From the NCBI GenBank assembly GCA_038214085.1, contig JBBQSF010000052.1, positions 1-20,343 on the forward strand: a stretch of DNA of 20,343 nucleotides. Reading direction: 5' to 3'. The DNA is from JBBQSF01 sp038214085 (GTDB lineage: Bacteria; Bacteroidota; Bacteroidia; Bacteroidales; CG2-30-32-10). Below the pieces are notes generated by a model that worked only from the letters and a program-made list of their open reading frames with translations, ran no database searches and was not told where the DNA came from. Below are positions 7,981 to 15,504 of the stretch, in pieces; position 1 is the first letter of the stretch; each line of letters begins with the position of its first letter. Both the position numbers and the translations under genes were made by a program.

Positions 7981-8595
7981 TTACTTAACGAAATAAGCAA
8001 CCTTTTCAAGTGAAGTGATCATACTGTATTCCTCTAAATATACTTCTTCTGGTACATTCAACGAACGGGGAGTGAAATTTAAGATGCCTTTAATTCCTGC
8101 CTTTGACAGTTTTTCTGCAACATTCGGGGCTTCGGCGGCAGTAACTGAAATAATTCCGATACTTACATGGTGTTCTGCAATTTTCTCTTTCAGTTTATCA
8201 AAGTGATAGCAAGGAATTCCGGAATATGTTTTATTGATTTTATCTTCATTAATATCAAAAGCGGCTACTATGGTTAGTTTGGTTCTTTTACCCTTGAAGT
8301 AATTAACGATAGCTTTTCCCAGGTTTCCAAGCCCAATAACAGCTACATTTAAACCTTCGGTGGTGTCAATGATACTTGCAATCAACTCTATTAGATCTCT
8401 AATATTATAGCCTTTGCTCTGACTTCCCGAATAGCCAATAAGCATAATATCGCGCCTTACCTGCACAGGAGTTATATGCAATAATGCGGCTAGTTCATGC
8501 GAAAATATTTGCTCCTTGTTTGTAAGTAAACAGGTAAGTAAAGTGCGACGGTATTTACTTAGGCGCTCAACTGTTTTTTCGGGAAGTTTTGGCAT
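7981..8595 (-). CDS. rex: Redox-sensing transcriptional repressor Rex
   Basis: This is a 204-residue protein. The N-terminal winged helix, residues 1-70, includes RLSKYRRTLLTCL, the recognition helix region ITPVQVRRDIMLIGYSG, and GYNIRDLIELI. The C-terminal Rossmann domain starts with VAVIGLGNLGKAI (84-96), its GLGNLG loop binding NAD(H), followed by VAAFDINEDKI. Rex represses fermentative and hydrogenase genes when NAD+ is high and leaves DNA when NADH is high. The gene lies directly downstream of the hox cluster and maturation protease. Its own promoter region carries a Rex-operator-like 18-mer at 8616-8633, which suggests autoregulation. A matching site in front of hoxF points to the hydrogenase as a target. 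Confidence 0.93.
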   Translation of the reverse strand: MPKLPEKTVERLSKYRRTLLTCLLTNKEQIFSHELAALLHITPVQVRRDIMLIGYSGSQSKGYNIRDLIELIASIIDTTEGLNVAVIGLGNLGKAIVNYFKGKRTKLTIVAAFDINEDKINKTYSGIPCYHFDKLKEKIAEHHVSIGIISVTAAEAPNVAEKLSKAGIKGILNFTPRSLNVPEEVYLEEYSMITSLEKVAYFVK

Positions 8596-8615
8596 AATAC
8601 CTGTATTTTGAATCG

Positions 8616-8633
8616 TTGTGAATAGAATAACAA
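8616..8633. promoter_or_regulatory. Candidate Rex operator at the rex promoter
   Basis: TTGTGAATAGAATAACAA on the plus strand matches the Rex operator pattern TTGTGAAnnnnTTcACAA/TTaACAA, with both TTGT and ACAA ends and 18-bp spacing intact. It lies 20 nt upstream of the rex ATG and starts 3 nt after the -7 box on the minus strand, so bound Rex would cover the transcription start. This implies negative autoregulation. Confidence 0.68.
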
Positions 8634-8635
8634 TT

Positions 8636-8643
8636 CAAAAGTA
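8636..8643 (-). promoter_or_regulatory. Candidate -7 promoter box for rex
   Basis: On the minus strand TACTTTTG matches TAnnTTTG exactly, with the Rex-like operator starting 3 nt downstream. The -33 region is a run of T and shows no exact TTTG at 19-21 bp. A separate rex promoter is supported mainly by the adjoining operator. Confidence 0.5.
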
Positions 8644-8668
8644 AAGAAAAAAGCAACAAAAAAAAACT

Positions 8669-9127
8669 TTAATTCAGTTCGGCAATAATTTTTTCTTTCA
8701 TGAATGCCACAGTTCTTTCAAGATTCGATAATGCCTTGTATGTTATTCCTTCCTGAAAATCCCATTCATAACCTTTAATATGAATCAGAAATGTTTTAGG
8801 TGTTTTGTGATAAATTTTATTGCATAAATCCAATATATAAGCACTCGAAACAGCATGCATACTGAATTCAATTTTTGCGTCGGAAGGGGACACTTCTGTA
8901 ATTATGAAGCTGTCAATATTTTCGAGTGATGCATCAACAAAATATACTTCATCATAATTGCTGATTACTTCGGCATCTTCGATATTTAACTGGTAATTGC
9001 TGTCGGTAAAAACATGGTTAATCTCTTGTTCTTTGATCCATTCAGCCATAATATCAATGAAGGAATTTCCCAGTCCGTCGTCCTGTCGTCCGGGATTACC
9101 GTAAGCGTAAAGCAGAATTTTGTGCAT
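8669..9127 (-). CDS. [NiFe]-hydrogenase maturation protease (HycI/HoxW family)
   Basis: The frame is open from 9184, but the family starts right at the glycine-rich strand, so I take the ATG at 9127 (MHKILLYAYGNPGRQDDGLG), giving 152 residues. The upstream stretch also lies inside the hox terminator hairpin. The signature GNPGRQDDGLG (residues 10-20) corresponds to GNxLxxDDGxG, with Asp17 as a nickel-sensing ligand. Asp65 in YFVDASLEN and His91 in MHAVSSAYILDL are the other two expected ligands. Such proteases recognise nickel in the large subunit and remove its C-terminal tail; here the natural substrate is the HoxH product just upstream, whose tail of 24 residues follows CATH. It lies after the hoxH terminator, so it is expressed by readthrough or a weak unseen promoter. 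Confidence 0.85.
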   Translation of the reverse strand: MHKILLYAYGNPGRQDDGLGNSFIDIMAEWIKEQEINHVFTDSNYQLNIEDAEVISNYDEVYFVDASLENIDSFIITEVSPSDAKIEFSMHAVSSAYILDLCNKIYHKTPKTFLIHIKGYEWDFQEGITYKALSNLERTVAFMKEKIIAELN

Positions 9128-9152
9128 GATATATTTTTGCTGCAATATTAAT

Positions 9153-9181
9153 AAAAAAAGCCCACATTTCTGCGGGCTTTT
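9153..9181 (-). terminator. Rho-independent terminator after hoxH
   Basis: On the minus strand the arms at 9181-9171 and 9166-9156 pair over 11 bp (one G-U), with a GAAA tetraloop, and seven T residues run out of the 3' arm. It sits 19 nt after the hoxH stop and before the maturation protease start, so it probably sets a lower level for protease and later genes. Confidence 0.85.
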
Positions 9182-9200
9182 CAAGTTTTAAATGAAATTA

Positions 9201-10652
9201 TTACGATTTTTTGCTATCTACAAGATTGCCTTTTGAGTCGTAAAGTTTCATGTCGAGAGGCATTTTTCCAAGTGCATGTGTTGCACAGCTGAGGCAGGGA
9301 TCGTAAGCGCGGATCACAACTTCAACAGCATTCATCATGCCTTCGCTAATCTGAGCCTGACCATTCATCATCGCTTTTGCAACAAAATTTACCCCATTGT
9401 TCATTGGAGTATTATTGTTTGTAGTAGAAACAATAAGATTAGCCATAGTGATCTGATCGTTTTCGTCAACTGCATAATGGTGGAATAAGGTTCCGCGTGG
9501 AGCTTCAATTAAACCAACACCTTCGGGCTGACGTTGTCCTTTAACAACCAGGTCGTCTTTTTGCAGATCAGGATCGTTCAAGAGTTCTTTCATCATTTCT
9601 GCAGAGTGGAGTAATTCGATTAAACGAGCATAATGTGTATGCATACAATGGTTGTTTGGTTTGCCATTGGTTAATGCTTTGTAAATTTCGAATTCTTTTT
9701 GAGCAAGAGGCGAAGGGATAAAATCGCAAGTGTTCAAACGTGCTAATGGTCCAACACGGTACCAGCCTTTTTCTTTGCCAAGACTAGTAAGATATGGAAA
9801 TTTCATGTAGCTCCAATTGCGAACTTCTTCTTGAATATATTTGTAATAATCTTGATAATCCACATCGTCCAAAATCTTATTTCCGTCGGTGTCAACGGCT
9901 CTGAGAACACCATGATAAAGATCAAGCGCACCGTCTTCTCTAACAAGGCTTAAGTGGTTTGAAGGGAAATAAGAGAAGTTGTCGATAAATGATTTATTTT
10001 GCGCATAATAACCTTTAAAGAAATCAAGCGCTCCCTGTGCCCAAGCAATCATAGCATCAATATTCATTGGATCAGCGCCATGAAGGAAAGTATCGCGTTC
10101 TGCGATGCTGAGGTTTTTGTTGATACCACCAGGAATTGCTCCTGTACCATGAATTTTTTTACCTGCTGTGGCGGCAATAATTTCTTGACCAAATTTACGC
10201 ATCATAACGCCTTGAACAGCTAAGTCTGGGTGTTTCATTGCAACTCCAATTACGTTACGCATAACAGGATCGCTATCATATCCGAATAATAAATCAGGAG
10301 ATGCAAGATGGAAAAAGTGAAGTGCATGCGATTGGAACATTTGTCCGTAATGCATGAGTCTTCTCATTTTTTCGCCGGTGGCAGTGAGGCCTTTTCCGGT
10401 TCCTGCGCCAACTACAACATCCATAGCTTTAGCAGCAGCAAGATGGTGGCTAACAGGACAGATTCCGCATAAGCGCTGAACAAGAACGGGAGCTTCCCAA
10501 TAAGGGCGGCCCTGAACAAAACGTTCAAATCCTCTGAATTCAACTATATGCAAGCGGGTTTGTGCAACATTATTATTGTCGTCGAGGTGAATAGTGACTT
10601 TACCATGTCCTTCAACTCGGGTTACAGGTTCTATTGTTATTTTTTGTGCCAT
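9201..10652 (-). CDS. hoxH: NAD-linked [NiFe]-hydrogenase large subunit
   Basis: This is a 483-residue subunit carrying the Ni-Fe active site, which interconverts H2 with protons and electrons. The N-terminal motif RVEGHGKV (12-19) and the first cysteine pair RLCGICPVSHHLA (Cys62, Cys65) are intact. The second pair is DPCLSCATHALG, with Cys453 and Cys456. The sequence after CATH, ALGKMPLDMKLYDSKG and a few more residues, is the 24-residue tail that a maturation protease cleaves after metal insertion. The C-terminal CLSCATH form, the neighbours and the gene order hoxFUYH point to the soluble bidirectional group 3d type rather than a membrane uptake enzyme. It lies 17 bp after hoxY and is followed by a strong terminator. 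No hyp maturation genes are in the window. Confidence 0.94.
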   Translation of the reverse strand: MAQKITIEPVTRVEGHGKVTIHLDDNNNVAQTRLHIVEFRGFERFVQGRPYWEAPVLVQRLCGICPVSHHLAAAKAMDVVVGAGTGKGLTATGEKMRRLMHYGQMFQSHALHFFHLASPDLLFGYDSDPVMRNVIGVAMKHPDLAVQGVMMRKFGQEIIAATAGKKIHGTGAIPGGINKNLSIAERDTFLHGADPMNIDAMIAWAQGALDFFKGYYAQNKSFIDNFSYFPSNHLSLVREDGALDLYHGVLRAVDTDGNKILDDVDYQDYYKYIQEEVRNWSYMKFPYLTSLGKEKGWYRVGPLARLNTCDFIPSPLAQKEFEIYKALTNGKPNNHCMHTHYARLIELLHSAEMMKELLNDPDLQKDDLVVKGQRQPEGVGLIEAPRGTLFHHYAVDENDQITMANLIVSTTNNNTPMNNGVNFVAKAMMNGQAQISEGMMNAVEVVIRAYDPCLSCATHALGKMPLDMKLYDSKGNLVDSKKS

Positions 10653-10669
10653 TTTTTTACTTTTTTTAA

Positions 10670-11218
10670 TTAATCAAATTTAATGACTTCGTAAGGTAAA
10701 TCCATTTCGCTACCGGTTACAAGAGCTGCAACTGCGTTCCAGATTAAATCAGCTCTCGGAGGACATCCGGGAAGATAATAATCAATCTTCACGATTTCGT
10801 GACAAGGATAAACTCTGTCAAGAATCATTGGAAGTTCTTCATCGTTAGGAAGTATTTTTTCTGTATTTGATGAAGTGGTTGGTCCATGCAGATAAGCTTC
10901 TTCGAGACATTCTTTAACAGAAATTCCGTTACGTAATGCAGGAAGTCCGCCCATGATAGCGCATTCGCCAAGTGAAATCAATATTTTACAATTTTTTCTG
11001 AATTCTTTTAACACGTGAATGTTTTCACTGTTACAGCAACCGCCTTCAATAATACCAATATCACACTGTTTGGTGAAAGTTTTGATATCATCAATAGGGG
11101 ATTTATTGAATTCTACGAGTTCGATTAGTTTTAATATACGGTCGTCGATGTCGAGGATGGACATGTGGCATCCAAAACAGCCGGCCAATGATGTTGTAGC
11201 AACTATAGCTTTACTCAT
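10670..11218 (-). CDS. hoxY: [NiFe]-hydrogenase small subunit
   Basis: This is a 182-residue small subunit of the soluble type, holding one proximal [4Fe-4S] cluster. The ligands read GCFGCHMS (Cys14 and Cys17), LGECAIMGG (Cys86) and PGCPPRADL (Cys152). There is no Tat signal and no extra C-terminal cluster domain, unlike membrane-bound uptake hydrogenases. That shortness is typical of HoxY. Electrons pass between HoxH and the HoxU clusters. It lies between hoxU (19 bp) and hoxH (17 bp). A GGAGG sequence (11229-11233 on the plus strand) precedes the ATG by 10 nt, so translation may use a Shine-Dalgarno, which is uncommon in this genome. Confidence 0.93.
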   Translation of the reverse strand: MSKAIVATTSLAGCFGCHMSILDIDDRILKLIELVEFNKSPIDDIKTFTKQCDIGIIEGGCCNSENIHVLKEFRKNCKILISLGECAIMGGLPALRNGISVKECLEEAYLHGPTTSSNTEKILPNDEELPMILDRVYPCHEIVKIDYYLPGCPPRADLIWNAVAALVTGSEMDLPYEVIKFD

Positions 11219-11237
11219 TTTTGTGGTTCCTCCGGTT

Positions 11238-11942
11238 TTATTTATTAATATTTTCTATTTCGCTTCCAATGGCTTTTTTGTCGTACTTGCGTGTTCCGAT
11301 AGGTTCATCGAAACCTTTGCCTTTACGAATAATTGCACCAACAGGGCAAGTGTCCATTGCTTTTTGTGCAAGTTCATCCGACATATTTTCAGCCAGTTTG
11401 AGATCAATATTTATCTCGAGGTTTGCACCGCGGTTACGGAATGCAAAAATGTTCCGGCCTTTTTCGTCTTGTATGAGACGGATACAGCGTTTGCAAAGAA
11501 TACATCTGTTGCGATCGAGATAAATTTTTGGTGCAGTTGCATCTATATCTTTCTTTGGGAAAGTATAAGGGAAGCGAGGAACCATCATTTTATAGCGGTA
11601 AGCAACTGCTTGCAATTCGCAATTGCCACTTTTTTCGCATGAAGGACAAAAATGATTTCCTTCAACAAAAAGAAGTTCGATAATAGTATTACGTAAATCA
11701 TTAATTTCTGCAGTATCACTTTCAATAACAGCGCCTTCGTCGCATGGAGTAGTACAGCTGGCCATAAAACGTCCGTTAACTTTTACAGTACAAACTCTGC
11801 AAGAACCAGCAGGATGATGATCTCTTAAATGACATAGCGTTGGGATATATACACCGTTATCAGCGGCGGCATCAACGAGTATCTGACCTTTCTGGGCAGT
11901 ACATTCTTTTCCGTCGATGGTAAATTTTATTGTTTCGCTCAT
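11238..11942 (-). CDS. hoxU: Hydrogenase diaphorase iron-sulfur subunit (NuoG-like)
   Basis: This 234-residue protein corresponds to the N-terminal part of complex I NuoG. The [2Fe-2S] ferredoxin domain at residues 1-80 has Cys37, then AGSCRVC with Cys48 and Cys51, and Cys63. The His-Cys3 [4Fe-4S] site is in FVEGNHFCPSCEKSGNC (His97, Cys99, Cys102, Cys108). A third site is CILCKRC (Cys147, 150, 153) with Cys199 in DTCPVGA. The first two blocks are as expected for HoxU. The third lacks the usual fourth cysteine directly after CxxCxxC (Ile157 in its place), so one cluster rather than two is likely there. It carries electrons between HoxF flavin and HoxY. It lies in the hoxFUYH operon, 30 bp after hoxF. 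Confidence 0.92.
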   Translation of the reverse strand: MSETIKFTIDGKECTAQKGQILVDAAADNGVYIPTLCHLRDHHPAGSCRVCTVKVNGRFMASCTTPCDEGAVIESDTAEINDLRNTIIELLFVEGNHFCPSCEKSGNCELQAVAYRYKMMVPRFPYTFPKKDIDATAPKIYLDRNRCILCKRCIRLIQDEKGRNIFAFRNRGANLEINIDLKLAENMSDELAQKAMDTCPVGAIIRKGKGFDEPIGTRKYDKKAIGSEIENINK

Positions 11943-11972
11943 TTTATATTAATTTTATTATTAACAATGGGA

Positions 11973-13769
11973 TTAATTACTGTTTGGAACTCTTCCAACA
12001 TAGTCGCATGATTCGGCAACTGATTTTGCCATATCGAAATGTGAATCAAACTCATCGCTCATTCTAACACGTTTTTCATAAAGTGGTTTGAAATTTTCGA
12101 GCGTAGAAATTACAGAATTTGAAGATGTTTGTCCAAGTCCGCAACGGGTAAGTTTGCGAATTGAACGTCCCCATTCGTCCATATCTGCGAGGTCTTTTTT
12201 AACACCTTCGCCGTTAACGATTTTTTCCATACGGTCTCTTAACAGAACATTAATGCTGCGGCATGGAGTACAAGAACCACATGATTCTTCTACAAAGAAT
12301 TCCATGAAATTGAGAACTACATCTTTTAATAAATCGCGTTTGTTTCCAATAACAATCATTGCACCGCCTGTTGCCAAGTCTTCGAGCGCAATTTTACGAC
12401 CGAATTGTTCCGGGTTTAAACACACTCCCGATGGTCCTGCAACTTGAACAGCCTGAACATCTTCGGCTCCACACATTTCGAGCATTTCAGTAATGGTCAT
12501 TCCCCATTCAATTTCATAGATACCAGGGTAACGGCAATCTCCAGAAATACTGAGAACCTTTGTTCCTGCTGATTCCTGTGTTCCAAAACCTTTGTACCAT
12601 TCTCCACCGTTTTCAATAATTTTAACAGCAGCACAGAATGTTTCCACATTGTTGATAATAGTAGGTTTGTTCATATAACCTTTTTGTACAGGGAAAGGTG
12701 GACGGTTACGTGGTTCGCCACGTTTTCCTTCGATTGATTCAATTAATGCTGATTCTTCACCACAAATATAAGCACCAGCACCAAACTGGATTTTAATATC
12801 AAAGTTGAAACCTGCTTTTCCACCTGCATTTGTACCAAGCAAATTTTCATTTCTCATTTCTGCGAGTACACTTTCAAGATATGCTTGTAAGAAATGGTAT
12901 TCATAACGAAGATAAAGAATGCCTTCTTTTGCACCAATTGCATAACCTGCAATAGCCATTCCTTCAAAAACCATTTTAGCTTTTTCGGTAAGAAGTACTC
13001 TGTCTTTGAAAGTTCCTGGTTCGCCTTCGTCGGCATTGCAAAGCACATAATGTTCACCTTCGTTGCGGGCACAGAAATCCCATTTCATTCCTGTTGGAAA
13101 CCCAGCACCACCACGGCCTCTTAAACCTGATGCTTTTACTTCGTCAATAACAGCTGATTGACCTAATTGAACAGCTTTTTTCAGAGATTTTCCTGATTCA
13201 AAACTGGCAAATACTACTGGTCCTTCTTTACGGATATTGTTTTGAACCATTGCTTTTACGAGAGGAAGAGCGTTATTTCCATCTCCATAAACAGTGATCA
13301 TTTCTTCAACAGTTTTTCCGGTTTTCATTGCTGCAAAAAGTTCTCCAACAACAGAACGGGATAATTTTGTAAAAACCTTGCCATTGATAAGGGCAGCAGG
13401 TTCCTGATCACACATTCCAATACAAGAAGTATAGAACAATCCAATCATGCCATCAGAAGAAACTTCTCCGAATTTGCATCCGGCAAGTTTTTCAAATTCT
13501 TCGGCAACTTCTTTAGCGCCCATCATCATGGATGTTACACTGTTGTTTAAATACACAGCATACTTTCCACTTGGCTGGTTGGTAAAAAAATGATAGAAAG
13601 AGCGTGTCTGTTCTACATCTACTTCAGAAATGTTCATTTTTTCAGCAATCAATTTAATCGCTTCATCAGGAATGTAGCCCATCGAATTGCGAATATCGAT
13701 AAGGATATTCATCATATTCAATTGGTCGTTCCCGTACTTTTCGAGGATGCTTGTTACGGTCATTGTCAT
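11973..13769 (-). CDS. hoxF: Hydrogenase diaphorase subunit HoxF with fused NuoE-like domain
   Basis: This 598-residue protein is a fusion of a NuoE-like domain (about 1-155) with a NuoF-like domain (about 160-570), an arrangement known from the Cupriavidus soluble hydrogenase. It exchanges hydride with NAD(H) at FMN. The FMN/NADH-binding parts are GLRGRGGAGFPTGMKW (215-230) and NADEGEPGTFKDR (245-257). The [4Fe-4S] ligands are ESCGSCTPC (Cys497, 500, 503) and Cys543. In the NuoE-like part the second pair, SCIGMC (Cys116, Cys120), is present, but the first pair is replaced: where CxxxxC is expected the sequence has Asn75 and Ser80. The N1a-type [2Fe-2S] cluster is therefore probably absent or altered. 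First gene of the hox operon; the promoter and Rex-like operator lie immediately upstream. Confidence 0.94.
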   Translation of the reverse strand: MTMTVTSILEKYGNDQLNMMNILIDIRNSMGYIPDEAIKLIAEKMNISEVDVEQTRSFYHFFTNQPSGKYAVYLNNSVTSMMMGAKEVAEEFEKLAGCKFGEVSSDGMIGLFYTSCIGMCDQEPAALINGKVFTKLSRSVVGELFAAMKTGKTVEEMITVYGDGNNALPLVKAMVQNNIRKEGPVVFASFESGKSLKKAVQLGQSAVIDEVKASGLRGRGGAGFPTGMKWDFCARNEGEHYVLCNADEGEPGTFKDRVLLTEKAKMVFEGMAIAGYAIGAKEGILYLRYEYHFLQAYLESVLAEMRNENLLGTNAGGKAGFNFDIKIQFGAGAYICGEESALIESIEGKRGEPRNRPPFPVQKGYMNKPTIINNVETFCAAVKIIENGGEWYKGFGTQESAGTKVLSISGDCRYPGIYEIEWGMTITEMLEMCGAEDVQAVQVAGPSGVCLNPEQFGRKIALEDLATGGAMIVIGNKRDLLKDVVLNFMEFFVEESCGSCTPCRSINVLLRDRMEKIVNGEGVKKDLADMDEWGRSIRKLTRCGLGQTSSNSVISTLENFKPLYEKRVRMSDEFDSHFDMAKSVAESCDYVGRVPNSN

Positions 13770-13788
13770 ATTTAATTATTTGTTTGAG

Positions 13789-13806
13789 TTGTTACTTTAT
13801 TAACCT
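13789..13806. promoter_or_regulatory. Candidate Rex operator at the hox operon promoter
   Basis: TTGTTACTTTATTAACCT on the plus strand fits TTGTTAAnnnnTTAACAA at 11 or 12 of its 14 defined positions; the right end is CCT rather than CAA. It begins 3 nt after the hox -7 box and would cover the transcription start, the same geometry as the rex site. The weaker right half lowers confidence. Confidence 0.6.
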
Positions 13807-13808
13807 TC

Positions 13809-13839
13809 CAAAATTAACTTGTTTTAAATTACTGACAAA
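13809..13839 (-). promoter_or_regulatory. Promoter of the hoxFUYH operon
   Basis: On the minus strand TTTG (13839-13836) is followed after exactly 19 bp by TAATTTTG (13816-13809), a full match to the Bacteroidota -33/-7 consensus. Transcription should start near 13803, leaving a leader of about 33 nt before the ATG at 13769. Confidence 0.75.
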
Positions 13840-13902
13840 ATTTTTTTTAGGTTTTACTATCTATTTATAATGTTTTTAGAAGAATTCTAAATACAATAAG
13901 GC

Positions 13903-13931
13903 AAAAAAAAGAGGGAATTTTAATCCCTCTT
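13903..13931 (-). terminator. Rho-independent terminator of the first nhaD gene
   Basis: On the minus strand the arms AAGAGGGA and TCCCTCTT (8 bp, loop of 7 nt) are followed by a run of T. It lies 20 nt after the nhaD stop at 13951 and before the hox promoter, isolating the two units. Confidence 0.85.
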
Positions 13932-13950
13932 AAAAGTTAATCAATTATTT

Positions 13951-15357
13951 TTATTTTGAATTTAAGCTGTCAAGAACTCCTGACTTGATAAGTTGCTCGG
14001 CTTGTGCATCAATACGTGCATTGCAATCCTTTGCTGGACAAGTGATAGCTGGTTCTTTATGTTTTTTATTATCACCAGGTTCCCAGCCCATAACAAAATA
14101 CAATACAAAGAAGCCTAAGATGTAGGCCAAAGTAACATGCCAACCTTTACGTAACCATAACAAAACGTTTCTTGATTCTGGGAACTTATTAGTAATAGCA
14201 ACCCCTGCAGAAGAACCAAACCAAATCATTGATCCACCAAAACCTACGGCATACGCCAACATACCCCAATCGTAGTGGCCTTGTTCGAGGCAAAGTTTTG
14301 TAAGCGGAATATTGTCGAAAACGGCTGAAACAAACCCGAGAATGAATGCGGTCATCCATGATGCGTCAGGTAATGTTTCAACAGGCATTAACGAAGCAGC
14401 AGTAACTAAGCACAATAAGAAAATGGTTCCTTTTATTGATGCAGGAACTTCGCCCCATGGAATTTTGCGGAATGTGGCACCAATTAATAAGGCAATCCAA
14501 ACACCAAGAGCTGGCATATCGTAGTAAACATTTGAAACAATAGCACCAGTAAGAATGAGAATTACAATAAGTAAACGCCCCCAATCCACTTTTGCTCCTG
14601 GTTTTGCATCGGCTGTGATACGTTGAAATTTGTCCTGCTGACGAGCTGCAAACCAAACAACAACAACAAGTGCAACACCCGCAGCAACAAATGCATGAAG
14701 TACGTTAAACGCAGAAACACCGTCAATCCACATCATAGTGGTGGTGGTATCACCCACAATACTTCCAGATCCACCTGCATTACTTGCTGCTACAATAGCT
14801 GCGATATATCCAATATGTACTTTGTTTTTAAAAACTACAAGTGCAATAGTACCGCCGATCATGGCCGCTGCGATATTGTCAAGAAATGAAGAAATAATGA
14901 AAACGAATATCAGCAAAACAGCAGGACCTTTCCAATCGTTGGGTAAATATTTTGGAAGAATATCAGGAACGCCCGATTCTTCAAATATTTTTGCGAGAAT
15001 ACCAAATCCAAGCAGCAAACCAAGAAGGTTTACTAAAATACCCCATTCTCCCTGACGAAGATTTTTATCGGCAAGTTGCGATATGAATGAATTTTCTCCT
15101 AAAAAATGCTCAGCAAAAGGATACCCTGAAATAAAAATCAATTTATAAAGTACAATTGATGACAAGCCAATAATTGCCACCCAAAAAGTTTGATTATGGA
15201 AAACTGCAACTCCAAAAAGAGTTAATGCGAAAAGAATAAATTCAATTCGGATACCACCAATTGATGCGCTTGATGCGCCACCTTCGGCAAATGCCCATAT
15301 AGGCACTACAATAAAAGCTGCAAGTAGAAACAGCCATTTAAACATGTTTTTAAGCAT
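13951..15357 (-). CDS. nhaD: NhaD-type Na+/H+ antiporter, paralogue 1
   Basis: This is a 468-residue polytopic inner membrane protein with about 11-12 hydrophobic spans. The N-terminal stretch MLKNMFKWLFLLAAFIVV, followed by WAFAEGG, looks like a cleavable signal peptide. Family motifs seen: SSFLDNIAAAMIGGT (156-170), SNAGGSGSIVGDTTTTMMW (192-210), VSAVFDNIPLTK (343-354) and FGSSAGVAITNKFPE (380-394). They hold the conserved Asp/Thr/Ser residues of the ion-transporter (IT) superfamily. NhaD members exchange cytoplasmic Na+ or Li+ for external H+. The cytoplasmic or periplasmic tail has a Cys pair, TCPAKDC (Cys440, Cys445). By eye about three-quarters identical to the second nhaD at 16021-17424. 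It has a terminator of its own but no clear promoter; the upstream gap (15358-15504) shows only near matches to the -7 box. Confidence 0.92.
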   Translation of the reverse strand: MLKNMFKWLFLLAAFIVVPIWAFAEGGASSASIGGIRIEFILFALTLFGVAVFHNQTFWVAIIGLSSIVLYKLIFISGYPFAEHFLGENSFISQLADKNLRQGEWGILVNLLGLLLGFGILAKIFEESGVPDILPKYLPNDWKGPAVLLIFVFIISSFLDNIAAAMIGGTIALVVFKNKVHIGYIAAIVAASNAGGSGSIVGDTTTTMMWIDGVSAFNVLHAFVAAGVALVVVVWFAARQQDKFQRITADAKPGAKVDWGRLLIVILILTGAIVSNVYYDMPALGVWIALLIGATFRKIPWGEVPASIKGTIFLLCLVTAASLMPVETLPDASWMTAFILGFVSAVFDNIPLTKLCLEQGHYDWGMLAYAVGFGGSMIWFGSSAGVAITNKFPESRNVLLWLRKGWHVTLAYILGFFVLYFVMGWEPGDNKKHKEPAITCPAKDCNARIDAQAEQLIKSGVLDSLNSK

Positions 15358-15504
15358 AGTGATTAAATTTAAAGTTAATTTTTGGGAATTGATAATAGCG
15401 AAAAATGAATAATCCTAAATCAAAGTATTTTATTAATATTAAAAAATACAGTTAGTAAATAAAAAATTGAAATGAAATTATTCAAACAAATAGGAATCAA
15501 GAAA

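Noticed and set aside
9128..9184. Upstream 19-codon extension of the maturation protease
   Set aside because: It lies across the hoxH terminator hairpin, and the family starts at the beta-strand before GNPGRQDDG.
11019..11642. 207-codon plus-strand frame opposite hoxY and hoxU
   Set aside because: It is antisense to two genes with intact cluster-binding motifs, and its product has no recognisable feature.
13819..13838. TTGTTTTAAATTACTGACAA, another TTGT...ACAA sequence between the hox -33 and -7 boxes
   Set aside because: It is 20 bp rather than 18 bp and the inner positions do not match the Rex pattern. It could be a weak second site but cannot be supported by eye.
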